A stretch of 64,000 nucleotides of DNA from NCBI RefSeq assembly GCF_001544875.2, contig NZ_FCOA02000033.1, positions 1 through 64,000 on the forward strand, in the 5' to 3' direction. This document shows positions 1 through 7,458 of this stretch, one piece after another. The first letter of the stretch is position 1. Every line of letters starts with the position of its first letter. The notes below the pieces were generated by a model. That model was not told where the DNA came from. It saw nothing but the letters and a program-made list of their open reading frames with translations, and did no database searches. A program made the translations under genes and the position numbers. The stretch comes from Caballeronia hypogeia (GTDB lineage Bacteria; Pseudomonadota; Gammaproteobacteria; Burkholderiales; Burkholderiaceae).

Positions 1-81
1 GCGACCAACGACTGGAACGCGGCGGCGAAGAAGTTCGTCGACTCGCATCCGGAGAAGGTTCAGGCATGGCTTCAGCAGTAG
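1..81 (+). CDS. C-terminus of betaine/choline-type ABC substrate-binding protein (partial)
   Basis: Only the last 26 codons are in the window, open from base 1 and ending in TAG at 79-81. The tail contains the stretch AAAKKFVDSHPEKVQAWL, which resembles the C-terminal helix of periplasmic glycine-betaine/choline binding proteins of the ProX/OpuAC type. The downstream MHS transporter and betaine-associated genes support a role in uptake of a quaternary ammonium compound. The identification rests on a short tail and on context, so it is tentative. Confidence 0.5.
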   Translation, partial: ATNDWNAAAKKFVDSHPEKVQAWLQQ

Positions 82-98
82 ACGAACCGCCGAGATTG

Positions 99-135
99 AT
101 TACCTAGGTAATTGACACGTATAGACCTAAGTAAT
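99..135. promoter_or_regulatory. Palindromic operator candidate plus second half-copy upstream of the transporter
   Basis: Bases 99-112 read ATTACCTAGGTAAT, a perfect 14-base palindrome. A near copy of its right 11 bases, ACCTAAGTAAT, lies at 125-135, exactly 23 bases (about two helical turns) after ACCTAGGTAAT at 102-112. A TTGACA hexamer overlaps the first copy at 112-117. This arrangement suits a dimeric regulator controlling the transporter/dipeptidase genes; the PAS-LuxR protein at 3174-3737 is the nearest candidate, but the link is inferred. Confidence 0.45.
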
Positions 136-196
136 TTGAGCACCTACTCTCTTTTCAACATCGGATGAAAACCGATACGTGAAACGGGAGAGGACC

Positions 197-1558
197 ATGC
201 CAACCCAGAACGCCCATGAAGTCGATACCAAAACGCTGCGACGTGTCATCGCGGCTGCGTCGATCGGAAACTTTGTCGAGTGGTTCGACTTCGCCGCTTA
301 CGGATTTCTCGCCACCATTCTGACCCGAGAATTTTTTCCGAGCGGCGATCCGACTGTCGGCCTGCTAAAAACCTTCGCGGTCTTCGCGGTCGCTTTTGCG
401 TTTCGTCCGCTCGGCGGAATCTTCTTCGGGGTTATCGGCGACAGGATAGGCCGCAAGCGCACGCTGGCGTTCACCATCCTGCTGATGGCCGGCTCGACCA
501 CTCTGATCGGCCTCCTTCCCACCTACGCGAGCATCGGCTACTGGGCCCCGCTGCTGCTCACCATCATTCGCTGCGTGCAAGGGTTTTCCGCGGGCGGCGA
601 GTACGCGGGCGCCTGCGCCTACGTGATGGAACATGCGCCGCGCCGCCGCCGCGCATTCTTCGGCAGCTTCGTTCCGGTTTCCACCTTCTCGTCGTTCGCG
701 TGCGCCGCGATCGTCGCTTATGCGCTCGAATCGTCGCTTTCATCCGCTGCGATGGTCGAATGGGGATGGCGCGTTCCCTTCCTGATCGCGGCGCCGGTCG
801 GTCTGATCGGCGTGTACTTGCGCGTGAATCTGCATGAAACGCCCGCTTTCCAGGCGCTCGAAGGAAAGCACGAGGTCGCGCACGCCCCGTTGATGGAGAC
901 CCTGCGCTCACAGTCGTGGAACATCGTGAAGCTCGGCGCGTTCGTCTCGGTCACGGCCCTTTCGTTCTACACGTTCACGACGTACTTCGCGACCTATCTG
1001 CAAGTGGCCGGCCATCTGTCGCGCGGAACGTCGCTGCTGGTGACCGTGCTCGCGCTCTTCTTCGCCGCCGCGTTGTGCCCGCTCGCCGGTTTGTTCTCCG
1101 ATAAGGTGGGCCGCCGCGCGACTATCGCGAGCACCTGCGTCTTCATCATCGCTTCGGTTTATCCCGCATTCGCGCTCGGCGGTTCGGGCGATCTTTCGAA
1201 GTCGCTGTTCGGCGTCGCGCTGCTCGCCGTGGGCGCCGTGGTTTCGGGCGTGGTCACCGCGCCGCTCATGTCGGAAGTGTTCGCGACGAAGACCCGCTAC
1301 ACCGCCTCCGCCATCACGTACAACCTCGCGTACACGATCTTCGGCGGCACCGCGCCGCTGGTCGCGACATGGCTGATCTCCTCGACGGGAACGAATCTCT
1401 CGCCGGCGTATTACCTGATCGCAGTGTCGATCTTCGCGATGATCGGTGGTCTCGCGCTGCACGAAACGTCGAAGACTTCGCTGGAGCATGCAGGTTCGCC
1501 CACTCACGGCGACAGCGACGAAGTTGCCGTCAAGCACGGCATCAAGCGAACCGTCTGA
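197..1558 (+). CDS. MFS transporter, metabolite:H+ symporter (MHS) family
   Basis: About 453 residues with twelve predicted membrane segments. The N-terminal block (SIGNFVEWFDFAAYGFLA) is the hallmark of the MHS branch (ProP, ShiA, KgtP relatives), and the MFS loop motif appears twice, as GDRIGRKRT after helix 2 and SDKVGRRAT after helix 8. It is predicted to be an inner-membrane proton symporter; the neighbours suggest a betaine or proline-betaine substrate, but specificity cannot be read from sequence. The ATG at 197 is chosen because GGGAGAGG lies just upstream at 186-193; a GTG at 179 is the alternative. It probably begins a transcription unit with the dipeptidase and DUF5943 genes. Confidence 0.85.
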   Translation: MPTQNAHEVDTKTLRRVIAAASIGNFVEWFDFAAYGFLATILTREFFPSGDPTVGLLKTFAVFAVAFAFRPLGGIFFGVIGDRIGRKRTLAFTILLMAGSTTLIGLLPTYASIGYWAPLLLTIIRCVQGFSAGGEYAGACAYVMEHAPRRRRAFFGSFVPVSTFSSFACAAIVAYALESSLSSAAMVEWGWRVPFLIAAPVGLIGVYLRVNLHETPAFQALEGKHEVAHAPLMETLRSQSWNIVKLGAFVSVTALSFYTFTTYFATYLQVAGHLSRGTSLLVTVLALFFAAALCPLAGLFSDKVGRRATIASTCVFIIASVYPAFALGGSGDLSKSLFGVALLAVGAVVSGVVTAPLMSEVFATKTRYTASAITYNLAYTIFGGTAPLVATWLISSTGTNLSPAYYLIAVSIFAMIGGLALHETSKTSLEHAGSPTHGDSDEVAVKHGIKRTV

Positions 1559-1614
1559 GCGCGCGCGCCACTCTCCACTCACACTCACACATTGAAAACG
1601 AACGGATCAAAGCA

Positions 1615-2586
1615 ATGAGCAGCCTCCACGATTCGAGCATCATCATCGACGGTCTGAACATTTCGAAATTCGAGCGCTCCGTGTTCGAAGACATGCGCCG
1701 TGGCGGCGTCACCGCCGTCAACTGCACGGTCTCCGTCTGGGACGACTTTCAGAAAACCATCGACAACATCGCGGAAATGAAGCAGCAGATCCGCGAATAC
1801 AGCGAGATTCTCACGCTCGTGCGCACGACCGACGACATCCTGCGCGCCAAGAAGGAGAACAAGACCGGCATCATCTTCGGCTTCCAGAACTCGTATGCGT
1901 TCGAGGACAACCTCGGCTATATCGAAGTGTTCAAGGAGCTCGGCGTGAACGTGGTGCAGCTCTGCTACAACACGCAGAATCTCGTCGGCACCGGTTCGTA
2001 TGAACCCGATGGCGGCCTGTCCGGATATGGCCGCGAAGTGATTCAGGAGATGAATCGCGTCGGCATCATGGTCGATCTTTCGCACGTAGGTGCGAAGACT
2101 TCGTCGGACGCCATTGCCTGTTCGAAGAAGCCCGTCACGTACTCGCACTGCTGCCCTTCGGGTCTCAAGGAGCATCCGCGCAACAAGACCGATGATCAGC
2201 TGCGCGAGATCGCGGAGGCGAACGGCTTCGTCGGCGTGACGATGTTCATGCCCTTCCTGCGACGCGGCGCGGACGCGACCGTCGAAGACTATCTGGAAGC
2301 GATCGAATACGTGATCGATGTGATCGGCGAGGACAAGGTCGGCATCGGCACGGACTTCACGCAAGGCTATAGCACCGAGTTCTTCGACTGGATCACGCAC
2401 GACAAAGGCCGTTATCGCCGTCTGACGGATTTCGGCAAAGTGGTGAATCCGGAAGGCATTCGCACGATCGGCGAATTCCCGAATCTCACCGCCTCGATGG
2501 AACGCGCGGGATGGAGCGAATCGCGCATCAAGAAGGTGATGGGCGAAAACTGGCTGCGGGTGTTCGGCGAAGTCTGGAACGTCTGA
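1615..2586 (+). CDS. Membrane dipeptidase-like metalloenzyme (peptidase family M19)
   Basis: 323 residues, a normal length for bacterial M19 (renal dipeptidase-like) amidohydrolase-fold enzymes. Visible family blocks are VDLSHVGAKTS followed by VTYSHCCPSGL (zinc-ligand histidines) and VGIGTDFTQGY near residue 240 (active-site region with Asp). There is no signal peptide, so it is probably cytoplasmic. In Pseudomonas a homologous dipeptidase and the DUF5943 protein sit together beside the dimethylglycine demethylase genes dgcAB. The same pair here, two bases apart, suggests a role linked to betaine catabolism, although the true substrate is unknown. ATG at 1615 is taken as the start because the M19 homology begins immediately after it. 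Confidence 0.85.
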   Translation: MSSLHDSSIIIDGLNISKFERSVFEDMRRGGVTAVNCTVSVWDDFQKTIDNIAEMKQQIREYSEILTLVRTTDDILRAKKENKTGIIFGFQNSYAFEDNLGYIEVFKELGVNVVQLCYNTQNLVGTGSYEPDGGLSGYGREVIQEMNRVGIMVDLSHVGAKTSSDAIACSKKPVTYSHCCPSGLKEHPRNKTDDQLREIAEANGFVGVTMFMPFLRRGADATVEDYLEAIEYVIDVIGEDKVGIGTDFTQGYSTEFFDWITHDKGRYRRLTDFGKVVNPEGIRTIGEFPNLTASMERAGWSESRIKKVMGENWLRVFGEVWNV

Positions 2587-2587
2587 C

Positions 2588-3112
2588 ATGCAACCGCAAC
2601 TGCCGATAGAAGTCGATCCGCAAACCGGCGTGTGGACCACCGACGCCCTGCCGATGCTCTACGTGCCGCGGCACTTCTTCACCAACAACCACGTAGCTGT
2701 CGAAGAGGCGCTCGGCCGCGAAGCCTATGCCGAGATTCTCTATAAAGCGGGCTATAAATCGGCTTACCACTGGTGCGAGAAGGAAGCGGACCAGCACGGC
2801 ATCAGCGGCATGGCGGTTTTCGAGCACTATCTGAAGCGCCTGTCGCAGCGGGGCTGGGGTCTGTTCTCCATCGTCGAGGCAGACCCCGGGAAATCGCAGG
2901 CGCGCATCCACGTTCATCATTCATCGTTCGTTCTGGCGCAGCCAGGCAAGCACGGAAAGCTTTGCTACATGTTCGCGGGCTGGTTCGCCGGCGCGATGGA
3001 CTGGGTCAACGACACCGCGCCAGACAGCGCGAAGAAAGGGCCGCGCGCGACGTCATCCGAGACGCAATGCAAAGGCGAAGGGCATGACTGCTGCGTTTTT
3101 CACGTAGCGTGA
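2588..3112 (+). CDS. DUF5943 / V4R-like protein of betaine-catabolism loci
   Basis: 174 residues, starting two bases after the dipeptidase stop, so almost certainly co-transcribed. The protein has the 4-vinyl-reductase (V4R)-like layout: an N-terminal recognition block (MLYVPRHFFTNNHVAVEEAL), a central KAGYKSAYHWCEKEAD helix, and C-terminal cysteines (TQCKGEGHDCCVFHV) that could bind metal or sense small molecules. Proteins of this family accompany the M19 dipeptidase next to glycine-betaine/dimethylglycine degradation genes in pseudomonads. The biochemical function is not known to me; small-molecule binding is inferred from the V4R fold. Confidence 0.75.
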   Translation: MQPQLPIEVDPQTGVWTTDALPMLYVPRHFFTNNHVAVEEALGREAYAEILYKAGYKSAYHWCEKEADQHGISGMAVFEHYLKRLSQRGWGLFSIVEADPGKSQARIHVHHSSFVLAQPGKHGKLCYMFAGWFAGAMDWVNDTAPDSAKKGPRATSSETQCKGEGHDCCVFHVA

Positions 3113-3173
3113 TTGCTCTGTGCGAGCGCTACAATCGCCAGGGAGCCTACCCACACGCAAGCAGACGCCGACC

Positions 3174-3737
3174 ATGACCGACAAGACGTCGAATCTCGAC
3201 TACGAGGATCTCTTCAGGCATCTGCCGGTAGCTGTCATCGTCGCGCGGGAACGGGTCATGGTGGACTGCAACGCGCGAGCGCTCGAACTCTTCAGGGCCG
3301 AGCGCGGCGACATAGTCGATCAGTCGTTTTCGAAACTTTATCCGCAGCAAAAAGATTTCACGACGACCGGTCGCCGCCTCGCACCGCTCATCGCGAAGCG
3401 CGCCTTCTTCAGCGATGACCGCATCATGCGGCGCATCGACGGCAGCCATTTCTGGGTCACCGTCTGCGGCTTTGGCTATAACCCGAAGCGGCCTTTCGAA
3501 CTGGCGATCTGGACGTTCACCGATCTCTCGGAAAACGGCAAGCAATCGGATATCGCCAGCACGCTGACGGAGCGCGAGCGCGACGTCGCGGCTTTTCTCG
3601 TTCATGGCATGACGAGCAAGGAGATCGGCAAGGAGTTGAACATCAGCCCGCGCACGGTGGACATTCATCGCGCGAGCCTGTTGCGCAAGTACGGCGTGAA
3701 CGCGACGCCCGATCTGATCTCGCGGCTGCTTGCCTGA
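3174..3737 (+). CDS. PAS domain-LuxR-type DNA-binding regulator
   Basis: 187 residues. A PAS sensor domain covers about residues 8-120 (LFRHLPVAVIVARERVMVDCN and a terminal FELAIWTFTDLSE block), followed by a LuxR/FixJ-type helix-turn-helix at about 128-186 (LTERERDVAAFLVHGMTSKE then ISPRTVDIHRASLLRKYGV). There is no receiver domain, so it probably senses a ligand or redox cue directly. ATG at 3174 is preferred over GTG at 3120 because the PAS homology starts right after it; neither has a strong Shine-Dalgarno. It lies between the transporter/dipeptidase genes and the convergent epimerase operon and probably controls one or both. Confidence 0.8.
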   Translation: MTDKTSNLDYEDLFRHLPVAVIVARERVMVDCNARALELFRAERGDIVDQSFSKLYPQQKDFTTTGRRLAPLIAKRAFFSDDRIMRRIDGSHFWVTVCGFGYNPKRPFELAIWTFTDLSENGKQSDIASTLTERERDVAAFLVHGMTSKEIGKELNISPRTVDIHRASLLRKYGVNATPDLISRLLA

Positions 3738-3749
3738 ACCGAAGTGCGC

Positions 3750-3770
3750 CAGCGGGCGCCGGGCCCGCTG
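3750..3770. terminator. Convergent-gene hairpin
   Basis: CAGCGGGC and GCCCGCTG form an eight-base-pair perfect stem with a five-base loop between the convergent ends of the PAS-LuxR gene and the epimerase gene. No U-run follows on either strand, so it is a weak candidate for a bidirectional terminator. Confidence 0.4.
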
Positions 3771-3782
3771 GTCAGCCCGGCA

Positions 3783-4886
3783 TCAGAAAGACGCCAGCGG
3801 ATTGCCGAACATCCCCTCTTCCGGAACGATGCCGAGTCCCACGCCCTTCGGTGGCCTGACATGACCGCCTTCGACGCTCACGCCGTTCTTCGAGTCGAAA
3901 TGCCCTTCGATCATCGGCGCGGCGATCCAGACGCCATCGAGCAATGCGGGCGGAACGGTCGCGCCGATATGCGCGCACGCCGCCGCGATGAGATCGCCGC
4001 CCCACGCATCGTCACAGGTATGCGGCAGGTTGCGCGCAACGCACACGTCGCGGAAGCCGCGCATGGGATGCAGGCCGCCGAGCCGCGTGACCTTCATGCC
4101 GAAGCCATCGACGAGGCCCGTGCCCGCTGCCGTGATCGCCGTGCCGAGGCTCGTGCAATTCTCGTCCATATAGAGAGCGTGGTTGATATGGCCGCGGATC
4201 TTCTGCAGATCTTCTATCGTGTTGCAAGGCTGCTCCAGGATGAAGGGGATATGCGCGCATTCCTGACTGAGGCGGATCGCGTCGCGCGTAGTCAGGCTGC
4301 GGTTGCCATCCACCGCGAGACGTATGCCCGAACCGCGAATGGCCTCCCATACCTTCGAAACCGCTGCCACGTCTTCTTCGATAGCCCGTCCGCCGACTTT
4401 CAGTTGCAGACGCGGATAACCTTCGGCGCGCTTTTCCGCTGCGACGCGCGCGACCTCGTCCGGCGCGCCGATGGTGACGGCGTAGTACGAAGGCAGGCGG
4501 TCCGCGAGCGCGCCGCCGAGAAGATCGGACACGCTGACGCCGTAGTGCTTGCCCAGCAGGTCATGCATGGCGATATCGACAGCCGCCTTGGCGTAGCTGT
4601 GCCCGTTGAGCAGACCTTCCATGCGATCGTGCAGGGGCATCGGCAATACATCGGCGCCGATGAGGCCGGGCGCCATCGCCGAGAGCGCCGCGAGCGCGCC
4701 CGCCGGATGCGACTCGGCATAAGTCGGGCCGACGGGACAGGTTTCGCCCCAGCCGAACAGACCGTTGTCCGCGACGAGCTTGACCAGCGTGGTCGTCAGC
4801 GAATAGACATCTGCCCGCGCCATGCGATACGGGCCGTTGAGAACCGGAAGCTCATGCTGATACAGATGAATCTCTTCGATCTTCAT
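3783..4886 (-). CDS. hpbD: 4-hydroxyproline-betaine 2-epimerase-like enolase-superfamily enzyme
   Basis: 367 residues of the mandelate racemase/muconate-lactonizing subgroup. The sequence closely follows, from memory, the characterised hydroxyproline-betaine epimerase HpbD: WGETCPVGPTY near residue 46, NGHSYAKAAVDIA near 94, the catalytic lysines at K163 (QLKVGG) and K265 (GMKVTRLGG), and metal ligands D193 (VDGN), E218 (LEQP) and D241 (MDEN). Such enzymes racemise C2 of 4-hydroxyproline betaine or proline betaine (stachydrine). Cis-3-hydroxyproline dehydratase is a related alternative. ATG at 4886 has GGAGG seven bases upstream. It follows the MDR gene by two bases, so the two form an operon. 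Betaine-linked neighbours support the call. Confidence 0.75.
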   Translation of the reverse strand: MKIEEIHLYQHELPVLNGPYRMARADVYSLTTTLVKLVADNGLFGWGETCPVGPTYAESHPAGALAALSAMAPGLIGADVLPMPLHDRMEGLLNGHSYAKAAVDIAMHDLLGKHYGVSVSDLLGGALADRLPSYYAVTIGAPDEVARVAAEKRAEGYPRLQLKVGGRAIEEDVAAVSKVWEAIRGSGIRLAVDGNRSLTTRDAIRLSQECAHIPFILEQPCNTIEDLQKIRGHINHALYMDENCTSLGTAITAAGTGLVDGFGMKVTRLGGLHPMRGFRDVCVARNLPHTCDDAWGGDLIAAACAHIGATVPPALLDGVWIAAPMIEGHFDSKNGVSVEGGHVRPPKGVGLGIVPEEGMFGNPLASF

Positions 4887-4888
4887 GT

Positions 4889-5986
4889 TTACGCCTCCGG
4901 GATGTTCAGCACGAGTTTGCCGAGATGTCCTTTGTTCAGGAACTCTTCCTGGGCCAGACGAATATCTTTCAATGGAAAAGTCTTCGCGACCAAGGGTCTG
5001 ATCTCGCCCTTCTCGATGTACGAAATCAGATTTCGAAAGACTTCCTCCTCCTGAAAGGTGCAGCCCATCAGCGTGAGGTCCTTGAGATAGAGCGTGCGCA
5101 GATCGATGCGGGAAATCGGCCCGGCAATCGCGCCTGCGATCGCATAACGGCCACCCAGACGAAGCACTTTGAGAAGCTTCGGCCATTGCTCGCCACCAAC
5201 GACATCGATCACTACATCGATGGAATTTTCGCCGAGCACCGCCACGAGATCGGCGTTGCGGTCGAGCACACGGTCCGCGCCGAGCTCACGAAGCGCCGCC
5301 GCCTTGGCCGGCGACGATAGCGCGATCACATGAGCGCCGCGTCGCTTGGCAAGCTGCACGGCCGCCGATCCGACACCGCCGGAAGCACCCGTCACCAGCA
5401 CCGTTTCCACGCCGAGTTTCACGCGATGCAGCATGTTCTCCGCCGTCGAATTGGAGCACGGAATGGAGGCCAGTTCGGCATCGGTCCAGTCGCAATCGAC
5501 CTTGAGCGTCTCTCTCGCGGGCGCGACGGTGAATTGCGCGAAACCGCCGTCGCATTCGCTACCGAAGGTCCAGCATTCGAACGGCCGATAATCGACATAG
5601 CTTCGCAGCAGGTTGCTCACCAGCACGCGCTCGCCGATACGCCCAGGCGACACGCCTTCGCCCACGGCCACGATATAACCGCAGCAATCGGCGCCTTGAA
5701 TGCGGGGAAAATCGAGCGATGCGTCGGACCACGACGCATCGGAGCCGTTCACAGTGGCGAAGCCTTCCTTGCCGCCGGAACCGGTGTCGCTGTCGATAGA
5801 TTTCGAATACCAGCCAATGCGCGTGTTGATATCCGTGTTATTCACCGCGGACGCGCGGCATTGAATGAGCACCTCGCCTTGCTTTGGCTTGGGCACCGGC
5901 ACGTCGGTTCGATATTCGAGCTTGTCGAAGCCGCCCAGCCCGGTCAGAAGGACGGCGTGCATCTTGTCGGGCAACGATCGTGACAT
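4889..5986 (-). CDS. Medium-chain dehydrogenase/reductase, quinone-oxidoreductase type
   Basis: 365 residues with the MDR layout: an N-terminal GroES-like catalytic domain (residues 10-150) and a Rossmann domain with VTGASGGVGSAAVQLAKRRG near residue 195. The pattern fits zinc-independent NADPH:quinone reductase or enoyl/alcohol reductase types. It is the first gene of the operon with the HpbD-like epimerase, two bases apart, so it may oxidise or reduce a betaine breakdown product; this is inferred only. ATG at 5984-5986 is chosen; a GTG four codons earlier is possible. No candidate operator was recognised upstream. Confidence 0.75.
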   Translation of the reverse strand: MSRSLPDKMHAVLLTGLGGFDKLEYRTDVPVPKPKQGEVLIQCRASAVNNTDINTRIGWYSKSIDSDTGSGGKEGFATVNGSDASWSDASLDFPRIQGADCCGYIVAVGEGVSPGRIGERVLVSNLLRSYVDYRPFECWTFGSECDGGFAQFTVAPARETLKVDCDWTDAELASIPCSNSTAENMLHRVKLGVETVLVTGASGGVGSAAVQLAKRRGAHVIALSSPAKAAALRELGADRVLDRNADLVAVLGENSIDVVIDVVGGEQWPKLLKVLRLGGRYAIAGAIAGPISRIDLRTLYLKDLTLMGCTFQEEEVFRNLISYIEKGEIRPLVAKTFPLKDIRLAQEEFLNKGHLGKLVLNIPEA

Positions 5987-6137
5987 CGTCGGTCTCACTT
6001 TCGAATGCGATGCGAGGAAGCGACCGCTACTCGCCTCCCCGGAGTATTCGACCGTGCAACGACGCCGTCAATGCGCTAATTTTTCATCGACGCATTACTT
6101 TGGGTTATGCGCGTTCCATCCGTTGATCCTGGTTTGC

Positions 6138-6174
6138 ATAAAAAAATGCCGGGCGACCCTGAAGGCCGTCCGGC
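6138..6174 (-). terminator. Rho-independent terminator of the porin/catabolic operon
   Basis: Read on the minus strand, GCCGGACG pairs with CGCCCGGC (one G-U pair) and is followed directly by a T-rich tract (ATTTTTTT). It lies about 50 bases beyond the porin stop codon. Confidence 0.75.
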
Positions 6175-6191
6175 GAACCCACCTGCTGATT

Positions 6192-6221
6192 AACCGTGCA
6201 GGAACCGTGCAGGAACCGTGC
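6192..6221. repeat. Short tandem repeat, 11-base unit, 2.7 copies
   Basis: The unit AACCGTGCAGG is repeated at 6192-6202 and 6203-6213, with a partial third copy at 6214-6221. It lies between the porin stop codon and its terminator, in the 3' untranslated part of the transcript. Confidence 0.8.
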
Positions 6222-6222
6222 T

Positions 6223-7359
6223 TCAGAACTTGTGACGAATACCCGCTACGACCGCGACCTGCCGATCCGTGGACGAAGGCGCCGGCGTGTAGGCGAACCA
6301 CGCGCGCAAATTCGAAGACGTCTGCATGAAGAGGCCATTCAGGTAGAGATCGGTACGCTTCGAAAGGAAGTACTGAACGCCGGCGCTCGTCTGCCAGTAA
6401 TTGCCCGAGCCGCTGCCCTGCGTCGCATGCGTGTACGACTCGCCGATCGACGCGAGAATGTCTGGACGGAAGTAATAGCGCGCGCTCAGTTCGGCATTCT
6501 GGAATCGCACCGAGCCCGTGCCGCCGCCGCTTCCGGTCGCGCCCGAGAACAGCGATCCGCTGGTGGGATTCTCGAACAGGGCGCCGGTGTAGATCGCGCC
6601 GAGAATCAGCGAGCCCATCTTGTAGTTCGCACCCACGCCCCATTGCTGGACGGTTTGCGCACTGGCGAGGAACGGCGTCGTCGCCGCGCTGTAGTAGTTG
6701 TCCGAAGGCAGCGCGCCGTCGGTCGATACCGCGGGATTCATGAAGCGCGAGTAGCCCGCGGCGACGGTCACCGGGCCCATCGCGTACGTCAATGCCGCAC
6801 TGTAAGCGCGGTTACGCGCGAAGTTGGTGTTGTTCGAGAACGAATACGATGCGCCCGCGCGGAATCCGCCGATCGTCGGCGTCATGTACTTCGCCGTGTT
6901 GTTCTGGCGCACCAGCAGGCCGATGTTGTCGTTGTCGAACGGATGCGAGCCGAACGCCGTCAGCGACGTGCTGGACGCGATCTGCAGCGGCGCGAGCAGG
7001 TCCTGCATCGGGTTGTATTGACGACCCAGTGTCAACGTACCGTATTGCGTGTGCGAAAGCCCGACCCACGACTGACGTCCGAACATGCGGCCGCCCTGCA
7101 GCGCCGCGCCCGTCATGATGTTGGTTCCATTCTCCAGTTGGGCCACCGCCGACAGGCCGCTGCCCAGGTCTTCGACGACTCGCAAGCCCCAGCGCGTACC
7201 CTGTTCGTTCCCGCTCGCGACAGAGTACAACTGATGCCCTCCCGAGTTATTGACATACAGCACGCCGGCATCCGCGATACCGTAGAGCGTCACGCTGCTT
7301 TGTGCCTGGCTATACGCGGGCGCCAGTGCGAGCAGCATCAGAAGGGGCAGCTTTTTCAT
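6223..7359 (-). CDS. Outer-membrane porin (Burkholderia type, OmpC-like)
   Basis: 378 residues with a signal peptide (MKKLPLLMLLALAPAYSQA) and the mature start QSSVTLYGIADAGV, diagnostic of the Gram-negative porins of Burkholderiaceae. The internal GRQYNPMQDLLAP block and terminal phenylalanine (GIRHKF) fit a 16-strand barrel recognised by BAM. The start at 7359 is chosen because GGAG lies eight bases upstream and the signal peptide begins there. It lies 99 bases downstream of the acyl-CoA ligase on the same strand and is closed by the terminator at 6138-6174, so it may be the last gene of the LeuC-like operon and admit its substrate; a private promoter in the gap is equally possible. Confidence 0.9.
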   Translation of the reverse strand: MKKLPLLMLLALAPAYSQAQSSVTLYGIADAGVLYVNNSGGHQLYSVASGNEQGTRWGLRVVEDLGSGLSAVAQLENGTNIMTGAALQGGRMFGRQSWVGLSHTQYGTLTLGRQYNPMQDLLAPLQIASSTSLTAFGSHPFDNDNIGLLVRQNNTAKYMTPTIGGFRAGASYSFSNNTNFARNRAYSAALTYAMGPVTVAAGYSRFMNPAVSTDGALPSDNYYSAATTPFLASAQTVQQWGVGANYKMGSLILGAIYTGALFENPTSGSLFSGATGSGGGTGSVRFQNAELSARYYFRPDILASIGESYTHATQGSGSGNYWQTSAGVQYFLSKRTDLYLNGLFMQTSSNLRAWFAYTPAPSSTDRQVAVVAGIRHKF

Positions 7360-7458
7360 CTTCGAGTCTCCGAACGTCATTTGCATACCTAATTTTTATG
7401 AACTTGCTTTCAGCGGGGTTGATAGGACTTTTGAATTGAACTTCCGGGAAGGCGAACT

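Noticed and set aside
4889..5186. N-terminal extension of the HpbD-like enzyme by 100 codons
   Set aside because: The family starts at MKIEEIH and a GGAGG ribosome site fits the ATG at 4886; the extension overlaps the MDR gene.
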